The notes beneath the pieces are model-generated. The model had not been told where the DNA came from, searched no databases, and saw only the letters and a program-made list of their open reading frames with translations. Shown piece by piece: positions 48,186 through 58,919 of a DNA stretch of 64,000 bases (positions are counted from its first letter, which is position 1; each line of letters starts with the position of its first letter). The position numbers and the translations under genes are program-made. The stretch is from Symsagittifera roscoffensis (lineage: Eukaryota > Xenacoelomorpha > Acoela > Convolutidae): contig NC_087063.1 of the NCBI RefSeq assembly GCF_963678635.1, positions 54,639,074 to 54,703,073 on the forward strand, in the 5' to 3' direction.

Positions 48186-51100
48186 TCAAATGAAACAGAG
48201 AGCGTCTCTCCGCTTTGCACACGCTACTGCTGCTCCCTCCTGGACTATCAGATCCCTCAGATTCGTCATAAGGAAAACTTTTTCCTCCTCTGATCTCTTC
48301 CTTTCTTCTGAATCATATTCTTCGCGAGTCAGTCCCATCATGCACCAGGCGAACCTGAGTTGTAACTCTGTCCTTACGTAAGGCACTGCCACGAGAGCAT
48401 GTATTCTTGGCGTAGTCCTCATTTCTTCTTCGAAATATCTCAATACTACTGCTTTCCATGGAAGGCTCACTAACTGCTCGATCGTCTCCGCCTGTACGTC
48501 AGACGACGCCAAAGTTCCATACGCCTTCTGCTTGAGGGTGGTGCCTTGCAACATTGTTTCCAAATAACCCTCCATGGCTTTTTCTTCTTCCAGGGCCATC
48601 ACATACCCTCTAGCCGAGTTTCGGTATTCCAACATCTCCATGTATCCACCGGTGGGTTCATCTACCGACACTGTCTCAGACACTGTTAGTCTGTTGTATT
48701 CCACTGGTGTTAGTTGTCCTGCAACACTTCCCTTTCCATGATTCATGGGAGATGGTTTGAAGTCCCTCATTTTACTCTCTCCACATTGACTGAGTATTTC
48801 CATTTCTAAAGTTGCTCCAGTCAGAGTGCGGTCACTCCTTTTGGATTTATAACCGGTTGACTTTATCCCTGCCATGAGAATGGGTGGCACCATCGCTATA
48901 TCAGTTAATATTCTATCTGTGCCAGACAATTGATAATCACCTTGCCCCAAATCCATGACTTCTTCGACTCGCTTCCTTTTCGCTGAGTTACCAGCTTTCA
49001 TCGATATTTCTGAATCCACTTTTGTCTTTCCAATTCTTCTCGGCATCACTCTGCTGCCTAACTTCATTTTCATCGCATTGATTTTATCAATCACCATTTT
49101 TGATCGCATCGTTCCTCTCCTGGTCCTTGACAGGTACACCACCTCTCCTTCATCGTCCTGCGGTGTCATCTTGATGGGAGAATTCGCTTCACTCTCATCA
49201 GTGGCTGAGTCGATCACTAACTCACTCAGTCTCCCTTCACACTCATCAAGCTTGTCAAGTACTTCTCTCATCAAGGGTTGATTGAGACCTGTTTTGAGGA
49301 TGGACTGGGTCCCATAGCTCTGAATCACGGTCCAGACTTCTTCCATAAACGCCACTCTGTCCAGCTTACATCCCGTCCTACTCTCGTGGTCTCGGTGATG
49401 TACTTCCCATTCTTCTTCGGGCAGCGTTCCCAAGAAAAGTACTCTGGCTGAGGCCTCTATTCTTCTCCTCCTAGGTGATTCCATGAGGATTCTCTGGTCG
49501 TTTTTTCTTGAATTGCCAGGAGAGCTGCTCTCCGGCAAATTCCGTTTCATTTCCTCAAAGGCTGACGGAGGTTCCAGTGTCGAGATGCCTTCATCCGCTG
49601 GCTCAGTCGTTTCCAACGTGTCTGCATTATTCTCAAGATCACTGAACATATTGAAATCCAGGCTGGATGTTCCTCCTGTCGATGCCCTGTCGTCTTCCCC
49701 ACCAGCTTGATCTTGTTGCATGGGTTCTTCCGTCTGACGGCTTCCACCCTGTCCGTCATCTCCTTCTGAATTATCCTTATTCGAGTTCGATGGTCCTTGT
49801 TCGTCATTGTCGGCTTCTTCATGGAATCTCGGTATGAGCAATGTACCGGCCGATTTATCTTCCTCTTCTCCATGGACCACTTTGATTTCTTCGCAGCCGA
49901 AGGGTGCTAGGAAAGTTCTCGTCTGCAATACTCTTCCAACTTTCATCTCCTTCCTCACACTGGTCAGGATCAATGAGGCTTCAGGCAATTCTGTCCTGCC
50001 TCTCATTCTCATCGGAGCTAAGCCTAGTCCCTTCCATTCCTCATCAAATCTTCCAGGCTTGGGAGTAGCGGCGTTGCTTATTCGCCTTCTCGTCGCTTGA
50101 TCCGTGTACGCAAATCGTGTGTACTGTAACACGGCGGCATTTCTCCCCACGAAGCATGGATCCATCGTCACCGAGAAATTCCCTACTCTCCTTTCATTGG
50201 TTTCGAATGCTCTCAATCTAGGAGTTTGTACTACGGAGACTGCTCCGAGCAGCATCCTTCTTATCAGAGGGAATTCAGGGATTGCCTCCGGTAGCTTCTT
50301 GTAATCGCCCCAGTCCTTCGTCTCTTCGCTCACTTCGTGATAGGCTGCTGTGAGACGAGGCACTCTGGTCATTTCACCATTCGTTTTGTCATAGGGCCTC
50401 AGATTCCAAAGCTTTGGAAACACCTCGATGTGCCCTCTTTCTACTTCTCCCATGCGGTCACAGAAGTGATCGTTAAAATTGATGACTGTCATCTCTGGCT
50501 CCGATATTTTCGCAAATAACAGATCTTCACTCATGAGCTCTCGCAATGCGTGCTGCTCACACCAGTTCAGTGTACTACCGTCCACTGCCGATATGAGGTT
50601 CAGGTGCAGCACCGACCTCCTATATGCTTCCACTTTAACGTCAGGGAACGCAAAGGTGACTGCTGGTCCATAGATCACTGTCACGAACTCCGTGACTCCT
50701 CTGATCAGCGCCAAGGGATCGATTCTCATAGCTAAGCTCAAATCTGTTAATAGCGGCAGGCCTCCAACATGTCGTCTAACATCTTCCTCTCTTTCAATTG
50801 TCTCGTCTTCTCCGGTTCCAAAGCGATTTTGCTGCAAGAGATACTGGATAAGAGTGTGTCTCAGGTCTCTTATTTTGTTCCACGAGTCCGTGGATTTCTT
50901 CATATCCAGATTCCTCACTCTCTCTTTCATCTGCTCTGGACAACGTGCCAGTTTCATCAGTCCTCCCAAGTTTCCGTGGGTTATTGCGATCAATGTCAGA
51001 AGTCCATCTAGTCGCAGGTTCTGTATTCCATCCGTAAGCAGTATCGCCGGTCCTTTTACGAAACTCTCCGCTCCGAACGTCACGAACAAGGCTATTAATT

Positions 51101-53981
51101 CCACTATCGATACTTTCATTACTGCTTGGAGGAATTCCTTTATCAAATAGTGCGAGACTTTCGGGTAAACTTTTGCCAAGAAGGACGCGGTCCATCCGGC
51201 TCCCAACCCTTCTAGCATGCTGTCTGTCCTTTCAAATCCCTCCTGTCCCTTCACCTCCTGGGTCCAGAAGGTTTTCAGAGTAATCTGACACATTCTGTTC
51301 ACGAACTCAGCTGTCTTTTCTCCGGCATTTTCCGCCAGGTTCACCTCCTTCAACAAGTAGGCGTGCATCTTAGTGATCATTACTGGGCCTTGCTGAAAAG
51401 CATCTGCACCCAATGCCGCTACTCTAGGATTCAGGTGTAGCCACTGGTTTGCTTCCGGCTTGGTTCTCAGCACCATCGCTTCCAGATGAGCTCTCGTCTC
51501 CAGTGAATTCTTTCTTCTCGTGTCTTCACTCGCCACTTCCATTGCTCGGAACCACAAGTCGTTGGACATTGCCGTGATCACTCGATGGTCGTCATCTATT
51601 CCTGGTTTCAGTTTGAGTTGCCGACTGAAGTTGGACAGTTCCAACCCCAACACTTCGTCCAACACTAACATGTGTAGCGCGTGGTCCTTGAATCCTCTCA
51701 TCGCGTTTGAGATATCTGACCATACTGCAGGCAGTTCAGCCTTAAGTGGCCTCAGGTTCTCCATTTCTATCATGCGATTCGGGGCTGATATGATCACATC
51801 ATATTTTCCTTCCGAAAGTAAGGCTGCCATTGCATACACAAATTTCAGTCCATCCGGGAGATGTGCATATCCCGGAGACAACGCAAATACTACTCTCAAC
51901 GTCACTTTATTGAATGATCCCTCCTTCGTCGCATCCACCACTTCAGCCATCGACTCCAGGATGTCTTTTATCGCTGGCCATACTGCGTTTTCTGCTGTTG
52001 CAGGATCTCTGAGCCTGCTCAGAAAACCTCTACTGTGTAGATGGTCATTGATGCCAGCAAACACAATCGTCATCGGGTTCATTTCTGTCTGCCTTTGTAC
52101 CCCTATAGCCAATGACACTGATTGCAATAGGTCTAGGTCAACTGCGGCCAGCATTATGACGTCAGGCCAAAACAAAGACTTAGAGGTGTTGTCGAACTCT
52201 GAATTCGCTACTACCATGATTTTGGCCTTTCTCATCTCTGCTTTGTCGTAGGCGGCGAAGATGGTCTCATCTTTCTTTATCGCTGTCAATCCGCCATATC
52301 TCTGGGCATCACCATCTTGGTTCACTAGTTTTGGGTACACTCTCTCCTTCACATGACCAGGTGGTGTCGTCAATTGCCTAAATATCTTCACGTGTTGTCC
52401 AATCGGTGCTCTCGCCGTCAGGAATCTTCCTGGCCTTTCTTCACGATTCCTCTCATCATGGTTCAATCTCACATCTTGCAACGGTCTTGCATTCACAGGT
52501 CCCATTGTGTTGTTGGAGGGCAGTCCCTCCAAGTCGGCAAATCTCAAGGCCGTCGTGGAGCTGAAATTTATGCTAGCGGCTATCAACCAGTCTACGCCGG
52601 TTATCGAGTACAATCTGCTGACGGATAGCGTCGCTCCATTCAGCATCCTCCTTGCATCTTCGATGAAGCTCACTCTCTGTAGGTCCAGCTTCATTAGTTC
52701 GTCTTTGTATATATGCCAAGGAGACGGTATGGATCGCGACCACATCAATGAGCCTCTGCTCGGTCTCTCCTCTCGACTGGTACTCGTCGTCTCCGATCTA
52801 GTGTCCGATCTAGATGTGCCTGCTACTTCTTCGATTGGTTGGTTGATAGGTCCTATGCTTCTCCTAGGATGAATTGTCCTCCTCATCGGTGCTTCTCCCA
52901 ACCGATCCTGTACGTCTGTTCTTCGACCTGGTTCACTGGAGCTTTGTTGCCGGTAATTTGTGACGGCTGGGACCGTACCCAAGCGTGTTTCCAGGTTAGG
53001 AGGCACAAAGGTGGTGATCACCGTATCACTCACCGTTCCCTCTTCCTTCAGCACTCCTGTGTCAAAGAGTTCTGCTTCCAGCTCATCCAACCGTTCTTGG
53101 AAGACTCGATTCAACCAAGCTTGTCCTTCGACACTGTCGAAGTGGATGCCATCTGTGGTCAGTCTGGCTTGATCCATGGCTCTCAATTCATGTTCAATGT
53201 CCATGAGGATCATTCTTCCGGCATTTCGATTTGCTAGGTTTCTCAAGATGTTGTTCCATCTCATGACTCCCTCGTTGTGCCTTCTTCCTGATGCTGTCAG
53301 GCTTCTTGCGTTCATTGGCACTGTGCAAACGGTCAGTACCGCGCAACTGAACTTCTGCCAGAGAGTAGTGAACAAACACACCATCATTGATTCGCACAGT
53401 GCTTCCTGCTCATCTGATCCTCTGGAGATATCATTCGTCCCAACTAAGATCATCACATTGGGTATCTTCCCTGGATTCATCAGTTCCACCATCCGATATA
53501 ATTGGGCAATCGTCGCGCCTCCAAAGGCCATCACCGTAGTGACCCACGAGGTCCTCAAATTCGATAGCACTCTGACTAAACTGTCTCCCAGTATCAGGTG
53601 AGATGTCCCGAGTGGTGGTTGCTGCAGGTTCACAGCCGGGCTCCAGGTAGCTCGATTGAAGCAGGCCCTCGGATCTGTCTCCGGAACTCCCGTGAAATTA
53701 TATTTCAATTGATTATTCTTCTGCACGTCTATTACACGAGACACTTTCTTCGCTGGCATCTTCCTTACTTTCCTCTCTGGGATTCTCGAGTTCCCCATGA
53801 GTGGTGTCACGTTACTCATCCCTTGTCTGATTACTGTCTGGGAGAGCTGTACTCTGCCCGTATCGTCAATCGTTCCATAGGGTGCAGTCACCCCGGAACC
53901 TGGCGCATTCTTGTTAGCGACCAGTCGTCCAGCTGTCTCTATCAGTTTTCTCACTGTCTGTTCTACGACGGGATCACCCAA
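48186..53981 (-). CDS. ORF2, main part: tandem SGNH-hydrolase-like protein (family 1)
   Basis: 1,931 residues in one frame; the real start is at 54808 in another frame (see next entry). First SGNH domain: GDSLVRVL, GTNDISRG and DGIHFD, all intact. Second SGNH-like domain: ANSEFDNTS, AGINDHLHSRG and DDDHRVI, so Ser, Asn, Asp and His are again at block positions although the glycine of block I is lost. The region beyond it, continuous here but split in family 2, has no recognisable domain and includes a Ser/Glu-rich linker and a basic C-terminus ending in RRDALCFI. Ends with TGA 48186-48188, 49 bases before the ORF3 ATG and in the same frame. Confidence 0.85.
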   Translation of the reverse strand: MGDPVVEQTVRKLIETAGRLVANKNAPGSGVTAPYGTIDDTGRVQLSQTVIRQGMSNVTPLMGNSRIPERKVRKMPAKKVSRVIDVQKNNQLKYNFTGVPETDPRACFNRATWSPAVNLQQPPLGTSHLILGDSLVRVLSNLRTSWVTTVMAFGGATIAQLYRMVELMNPGKIPNVMILVGTNDISRGSDEQEALCESMMVCLFTTLWQKFSCAVLTVCTVPMNARSLTASGRRHNEGVMRWNNILRNLANRNAGRMILMDIEHELRAMDQARLTTDGIHFDSVEGQAWLNRVFQERLDELEAELFDTGVLKEEGTVSDTVITTFVPPNLETRLGTVPAVTNYRQQSSSEPGRRTDVQDRLGEAPMRRTIHPRRSIGPINQPIEEVAGTSRSDTRSETTSTSREERPSRGSLMWSRSIPSPWHIYKDELMKLDLQRVSFIEDARRMLNGATLSVSRLYSITGVDWLIAASINFSSTTALRFADLEGLPSNNTMGPVNARPLQDVRLNHDERNREERPGRFLTARAPIGQHVKIFRQLTTPPGHVKERVYPKLVNQDGDAQRYGGLTAIKKDETIFAAYDKAEMRKAKIMVVANSEFDNTSKSLFWPDVIMLAAVDLDLLQSVSLAIGVQRQTEMNPMTIVFAGINDHLHSRGFLSRLRDPATAENAVWPAIKDILESMAEVVDATKEGSFNKVTLRVVFALSPGYAHLPDGLKFVYAMAALLSEGKYDVIISAPNRMIEMENLRPLKAELPAVWSDISNAMRGFKDHALHMLVLDEVLGLELSNFSRQLKLKPGIDDDHRVITAMSNDLWFRAMEVASEDTRRKNSLETRAHLEAMVLRTKPEANQWLHLNPRVAALGADAFQQGPVMITKMHAYLLKEVNLAENAGEKTAEFVNRMCQITLKTFWTQEVKGQEGFERTDSMLEGLGAGWTASFLAKVYPKVSHYLIKEFLQAVMKVSIVELIALFVTFGAESFVKGPAILLTDGIQNLRLDGLLTLIAITHGNLGGLMKLARCPEQMKERVRNLDMKKSTDSWNKIRDLRHTLIQYLLQQNRFGTGEDETIEREEDVRRHVGGLPLLTDLSLAMRIDPLALIRGVTEFVTVIYGPAVTFAFPDVKVEAYRRSVLHLNLISAVDGSTLNWCEQHALRELMSEDLLFAKISEPEMTVINFNDHFCDRMGEVERGHIEVFPKLWNLRPYDKTNGEMTRVPRLTAAYHEVSEETKDWGDYKKLPEAIPEFPLIRRMLLGAVSVVQTPRLRAFETNERRVGNFSVTMDPCFVGRNAAVLQYTRFAYTDQATRRRISNAATPKPGRFDEEWKGLGLAPMRMRGRTELPEASLILTSVRKEMKVGRVLQTRTFLAPFGCEEIKVVHGEEEDKSAGTLLIPRFHEEADNDEQGPSNSNKDNSEGDDGQGGSRQTEEPMQQDQAGGEDDRASTGGTSSLDFNMFSDLENNADTLETTEPADEGISTLEPPSAFEEMKRNLPESSSPGNSRKNDQRILMESPRRRRIEASARVLFLGTLPEEEWEVHHRDHESRTGCKLDRVAFMEEVWTVIQSYGTQSILKTGLNQPLMREVLDKLDECEGRLSELVIDSATDESEANSPIKMTPQDDEGEVVYLSRTRRGTMRSKMVIDKINAMKMKLGSRVMPRRIGKTKVDSEISMKAGNSAKRKRVEEVMDLGQGDYQLSGTDRILTDIAMVPPILMAGIKSTGYKSKRSDRTLTGATLEMEILSQCGESKMRDFKPSPMNHGKGSVAGQLTPVEYNRLTVSETVSVDEPTGGYMEMLEYRNSARGYVMALEEEKAMEGYLETMLQGTTLKQKAYGTLASSDVQAETIEQLVSLPWKAVVLRYFEEEMRTTPRIHALVAVPYVRTELQLRFAWCMMGLTREEYDSEERKRSEEEKVFLMTNLRDLIVQEGAAVACAKRRDALCFI

Positions 53982-54004
53982 GGTGTCACTAGGATCCGGG
54001 ATTG

Positions 54005-54808
54005 TTACTCGGTTCGTCTCTGCTGGTTCGTCTCCGTTGTTTGACTCATTTCTCGAGGTGTCAAGAGCTTCATCGGGGACTGCCCACGAGGAATATCCCT
54101 TGCAGGTATCACTTTCTCAATGGCCGTTGTCAACGCCGCCTGTTCCGATCGCTCTTTGTATTCCTGCCTTAAGCGTTCGATCTCTTGACCCTGTTTTTTG
54201 TTGCAGTCTTCAAACAACTTTCTCCACATGTCCCGGTCTTCCTCCATCGCCAGCATGGTCTTCGTCATATCGTCTAACTCCTTCTTCGTACTTCTCAGCT
54301 GATCGTTCATCTCGTCCAGATCTTGTATGGTTTGGTTTGTCTGAACCTTCTGTGTTACTTTCGCCCTTTTTGGTGGCACAGCTGCTCTCAGTGGTGAACC
54401 AGACGAGGTCGCCTCGCTGTTCATCTCCCGATGCATTCTCGTCAGCCCAGGTTTAGGCTTAGAGGGCATTGGCATCTCACCTGGTTGGTAAGTCCTAGAA
54501 CTTCCCAATCCAGGCTCATTCGCCAAGTCACTCCCTGAGAGAGCCCCGTTTCTCCACCTCATCACTCTCATGTTCGGGCGGTCTAGTACTCCTCTTTCTC
54601 CATATGCTGCCATCAACAGGACTTCCGTGGGGCGGTCCCCACGGTTGTCGTGCCCCAAGATGTTGATCAGGGCGGTCAGCAACATGACCACCTCTGGGTC
54701 CTCCAGAGCGAAGTCTCGTTCGATTAGCCGACGATAGATCGCATCTACCATCGGTCCTACATATGCCTCTGCCAGGTCCATCAATTCATCCAGGTTGAAA
54801 TTGTCCAT
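54005..54808 (-). CDS. ORF2, N-terminal part (family 1), frameshifted
   Basis: 267 residues from ATG 54808. It has the conserved N-terminal region (LAEAYVGPMVDAIYRRL...VLLMAAYGERG) that aligns with the start of family 2 ORF2, then a Pro/Ser-rich stretch and a coiled coil with MEEDRDMWRKLFEDC. A net loss of four bases near 54035, seen by comparison with + strand bases 200-250, throws the frame out just before the SGNH domain. The + strand copy is intact at that point, so this is a mutation in this copy and not a family trait. Confidence 0.8.
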   Translation of the reverse strand: MDNFNLDELMDLAEAYVGPMVDAIYRRLIERDFALEDPEVVMLLTALINILGHDNRGDRPTEVLLMAAYGERGVLDRPNMRVMRWRNGALSGSDLANEPGLGSSRTYQPGEMPMPSKPKPGLTRMHREMNSEATSSGSPLRAAVPPKRAKVTQKVQTNQTIQDLDEMNDQLRSTKKELDDMTKTMLAMEEDRDMWRKLFEDCNKKQGQEIERLRQEYKERSEQAALTTAIEKVIPARDIPRGQSPMKLLTPREMSQTTETNQQRRTE

Positions 54809-55200
54809 ACTGTTCTTTCCAAGTTTGATTTGATTTCGATTTCAAGTTTTGACTCAAATGAGCAATTAAATGATCAATCAGGTTCTAGAAAAGGAATCAC
54901 GACTGTCACACCTGTCAGTTTCACCTTAACATATATCGTTAAAATCTGCTTAAAACAGTTCAGATAAAAAGATGTTTATCCTATAATTTATTAAAATCAA
55001 TTGGTTTCTAAAATTTTTGGAATTCGACCTAAGATTGGACAGTCCAAACTTTGGATCTATTCCCAAGATCGTCATTTAGTTGTTCATGGTCACTAACGCT
55101 TACTTACCCATGATCTTAATAACCTAACACATAACATAACATAACATAACACCTATTACATGCAACGTGGTCTTTGGCCTAACACTCTTTCGCACATCAC
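54809..55200 (-). other. Spacer between pol and ORF2 (family 1)
   Basis: About 390 bases, A/T-rich. Holds an (ATAAC)n run at 55128-55151 and a strong donor-like site on the - strand, GGGTAAGTAAG (55099-55113). No gene. Confidence 0.55.
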
Positions 55201-57076
55201 TCAGCCTATACTTAAATAATATTTCTTATGTAGATATACTTGTATGTTCGTATCAGAGAATATCACGTGTACAAGGGCGTACAATTCCCGAGGATGCAGT
55301 CTTCCTCTATTTGGATCGTACACTGGAAGCGAGAGCTCCTTCACGTCCATTTCCACAAGGAAGTCCCTCAGCCTCGTCAAAGACAAGACTAGGTTTTCTG
55401 GGTCCACGTGCTGCTTCTCCGTCGCCCTCGTTACCAAAAAGCACAAGTACTTTCCCGGTATCTGCGACACCGCCGGAGGTAAGGCTGCTACGCCCCCTAT
55501 CCCTGGTCTTTGCTTCCAAAGGAATTCCACGTTTTTATATTCCCTCTTAAAATCTGCCGCTAGCGCCGTCCTAAAACTCATGTCTGCGGTGATTGCTACC
55601 GCACATGTTCTGTTTGTGAGTATGAAATCACTGTCTGTTAGTATTATGTTACTAGAATATTCATTTGGTAAGTTAAAATATGACTCAACCACCCTGCCTA
55701 TGTCAGGTTTCTTAGGTTCTTCGCCTGTTTCTGCTTCTAACTCTCCTGTTTCTCTTGCTATTCTCAATTTTTTTATTATCAGGTTTTCAGTGTGGGTAAG
55801 TCCCACCCCCACTCCCCGGACAAAAATATCCATCGGCGTCCCCGTCGATCGCATACCGGATATAAAGTCAAGGTTAGAAGCTGGAATGAGAAGTTGTCCT
55901 TCCTGGGCAGCCCAGGAAGGATCATCTCGTTCGGTCTTAATGTATTTCGCGCTTTCACGATCTACGTCTTGAATCGTAACGCTGGACTTTTTAGGGTCTG
56001 ATGTCATTTCGTTCAGCCACTCTAAGACACGCAGATTCGTCAGGTCCTGTTCATTTGACTGCTGTTGCTCATCGTCGAATTCTACCTCGGGTTTCGACCA
56101 GTCGTCAACCCACTCATCGTTGTGATCATCGACTATGTCAATGTCTTGTGACACGGTTATTTCCTCTAAACCCACTACTTCCTCCACTATTTTCTTTAGA
56201 TCTATCCTATCCACTACAAAGTCGTCACCGTAAGGATTGTATTTCTTTCTTGGTCTCGTCCCGTCCTTCTGACGAGTCTGCATCGTGAACGGAAGGTCCA
56301 GTTCGAAGTTCTTGGGAACCTCTGTCTGTTCGGGATCCTGCCAATCTTCCTCTGCGTAGGGTAAGGTTTCATCGTCCGCTTCGATCTGTTCGTTTGGATC
56401 CAGGTCCAATGGTGTATCCGTACCTTCCTCTACGACTTCGTTTCCATCGTTCTTCTCCCTGGTGCCTTTTTCATTGACCTCACAAGCAGGATCCATCATT
56501 AGATAATCCCCTTCTTCCATGTCTGCAGGTATACACCAGTCTTCTGTCGATGAATTGTGTGGCTTGATGTTCTCGTAGTGGGCGGCTCGGCCAGTACTCA
56601 GTCTATAAAAGCGTCCCTCTTGGTGCACCTCTGTAATCATGAAGGGTCCCCTCCATTTCTTTAGAAGCTTCTTTGTCCCTTTCGGTGGTATAACGTTCTG
56701 AAATACCCATACGTAGTCTCCCACCGAGTGAGCCTTTGCACCAGCTGCTTTCTTGTCGAATCTTTTCCTCTGCCTTGCCTGTGCCTGCTGAGTGTTTCGT
56801 CTACACAGATCGTTCAACTCCTGTTGACGTCTGATCACATCCCTTACGTAAACCTGTGGAGATGTTTTCTTTCCCTCATACTCTGGGTAGAAGAATGTCA
56901 AGGGTAAAGACTTCTCGTGTCCCGTCAGCATCATGTGTGGACTGACTCCAGTGGTGGAGTGTTGCGTGCTATTATAAGCTCCCATCACCTGTGGAAGGTA
57001 TCTGTCCCAATCGGTCATGTACCTGGAACAATATACCCTCAGCATCGACACTAACGTCCTATTCTGTCTTTCCACT
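55201..57076 (-). CDS. pol: pol C-terminal part: integrase end and macro-like domain (family 1)
   Basis: 624 residues, cut at its 5' side by the assembly gap just at the catalytic Glu region (VERQNRT) of integrase. It continues through the GPF module and an acidic linker, near-identical to + strand 19790-21105, then past the point where the + copy is truncated. The last 150 residues are the macro-like domain also found in family 2: SDFILTNRT, ITADMSF, DFKREY, GKYLCFLVTR, LTRLRDFL, SLPVYDPNRG, ELYALVHVIF, QVYLHKKYY. Relative to TARG1-type macrodomains the order and spacing of strands and helices fit, but the GAG-type loop reads FRTALA and the GCGLD loop reads DPNRG. ADP-ribose hydrolysis by the usual residues is therefore doubtful. 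Confidence 0.8.
55790..55830 (-). promoter_or_regulatory. Internal polypurine-tract-like box near the end of pol, - strand copy
   Basis: Reverse complement of the block at 21042-21082, identical over the core. Confidence 0.55.
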
Positions 57077-57276
57077 NNNNNNNNNNNNNNNNNNNNNNNN
57101 NNNNNNNNNNNNNNNNNNNNNNNNNNNNNNNNNNNNNNNNNNNNNNNNNNNNNNNNNNNNNNNNNNNNNNNNNNNNNNNNNNNNNNNNNNNNNNNNNNNN
57201 NNNNNNNNNNNNNNNNNNNNNNNNNNNNNNNNNNNNNNNNNNNNNNNNNNNNNNNNNNNNNNNNNNNNNNNNNNNN
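57077..57276. other. Assembly gap of exactly 200 N
   Basis: A round-number run of N, so probably a scaffold gap of unknown true size. It joins integrase of family 1 to the middle of ORF3 of family 3. Frames reported through the N run are artefacts. Confidence 0.98.
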
Positions 57277-58790
57277 ACCTTCTGGGCTTGATCAGGCCCA
57301 TGAGTCAGCAGGATATTCCTGTAAGTTCGATAACCGGATGCTATCAGTTGGGGTTCGATTTCCATCATCATCTGATGCGTTTCATCTTTCTCATCTATTG
57401 TGAGGAAATAACTTGATATCGTCCCTTTCGCCTTCATTCTCTGGATTTTGCTGATGTTTCCTTCGCCCCACTTCACAAAATCTTCTCCACTATCTCTTCT
57501 TTTTATACCTAGACCTCTCCGGGACTGCCCGAACGATCTTTGTCAATAGCTCAGTTGATTTTTCTGACATTCACGATAGTCTCACGCACTTCGGCACCGA
57601 AAAGAGCTGGTCAATCAGTCTATATTAGGTTCTGGTATCTACAACCACCAGGTGCGTCGGTTATTTGCTGTTGCCGTGCTAGATCCCACCAGGTACTTCG
57701 AGGCGACTGTCTTACGATACTCCTCGCTATGCTTCAGATTCAATTCGTTTTCAAGAGCTTCTCGCCAGCTTCCAATTTTCATCTTCGTCAGTTACGCTCC
57801 AGGGAACACCTCCTCACTCAAGGATGTGACCAGCTCATGGGCACGCTCCAGGCGTTCCAATGACTCGATTGAGCTGACCATACTGCAGAAACCTAGGGCG
57901 GTCGTCAGATTTGCCTCCGTTACTCCATGGCAGTCGGCAATCAACTCCATCTCATTCTCATCCGACATACTCAATCTTCCATGCAACTTGGCTAACTGGC
58001 GGTGCTGTTCACTCATTGTTTTGAAGCAGTGACCGTTCCCCCATGCATACCCTTCCTTTCCACAGCTGGAAGCTGGGCAAGTACCCTCCTCCATCCAATC
58101 GCTTGAAGGGTTCCCCTCGGACGGTTCCGTGGGTTGTCTATCATCCTACTTCGTTATTTTCAGAGCCAATAAATGATGTATCACGGCTAAGTTGTGTAGG
58201 CTCTCATCATCGTTTCCTTCTAATTTCAGCGGTAAGATCTGATATCAGGCCCGCGTTCGGGTCTGGGCACCTTGAAGGCTTCATGAGTTCACACATCGTT
58301 ACTAAGCTGGTCTTCAGTGGACCGTCCCACGAACCACACTCAAAACTTACTTGTCCCTCCAGCTGGGGAACCGAGGGTTCGATCACTCGGTCCTCCAGAA
58401 TTACTCCTAACTGTAATTGTTCAGACGTTATTGTCCCCAATTCGCGCACTCTATCCACCCAGAAACTGAGTATCAATGCTTTGTCAAACTCGAAAGATGA
58501 GTCCATTGCTTCTTCAATGAAGAATGGATTATAGGCCATTCCAGGACACCCGACACGTATTGGAAGAACCCCCGTTTCCCTAACATAGCATACTCTTTCA
58601 GACTCCGAACTTTCTCCAAAAACTCCCTCGTGACTGTCAATTCTTTATTGGAAGACATCCTGACTTCCTTCAATCTCCGGTAGCCATAAAGGTCCTTCAA
58701 CCCCTTTGTCGGGACCCGCAATTGCATGTCCTGGTAGAGTTCTAACAAGGCTCTCAACAAGACTTATTCACGCTTCATCGACCTCTGCCT
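57277..58790 (-). pseudogene. ORF3 remains, family 3
   Basis: Fragments in several frames (58473-58760, 58207-58539, 57792-58094, 57277-57476) align in order with ORF3: VRxSSNKELTVTREF, QYVSGVL, AYNPF, KPSRCPDP, a damaged Cys/His cluster (TCPASSCGKEGYAWGNGHC, where the His is Tyr and one Cys is Trp), LTTALGF and EPQLIASG. It is cut by the gap about 30 residues after EPQLIASG. Many stops and frameshifts; dead. Confidence 0.8.
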
Positions 58791-58919
58791 GATTGTCTTC
58801 ACACATTCTTCTAGCACCGAGTGGGGATACGATCCACCACGAATTTCACAAAGCAAATTGCATTCTTCCTTTTTCCCTATGCTATCGCGGAATCGTCCCT
58901 GGCGATCAGCATTTTTAAA

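Larger units (their letters stand above)
21116..57076 (-). mobile_element. Family 1 LTR retrotransposon, - strand copy, interrupted
   Basis: From right to left: pol end, ORF2, ORF3, 3' UTR, purine tract, 3' LTR. The family 2 element (23741-46754) is inserted in ORF3. The 5' part (LTR, leader, gag, most of pol) is lost in or beyond the gap at 57077. Without the insertion, about 13 kb of the estimated 24-kb element is visible. Confidence 0.85.

Noticed and set aside
57059-57476. Open frames crossing the N run
   Set aside because: Unknown bases were read through; there is no sequence evidence.
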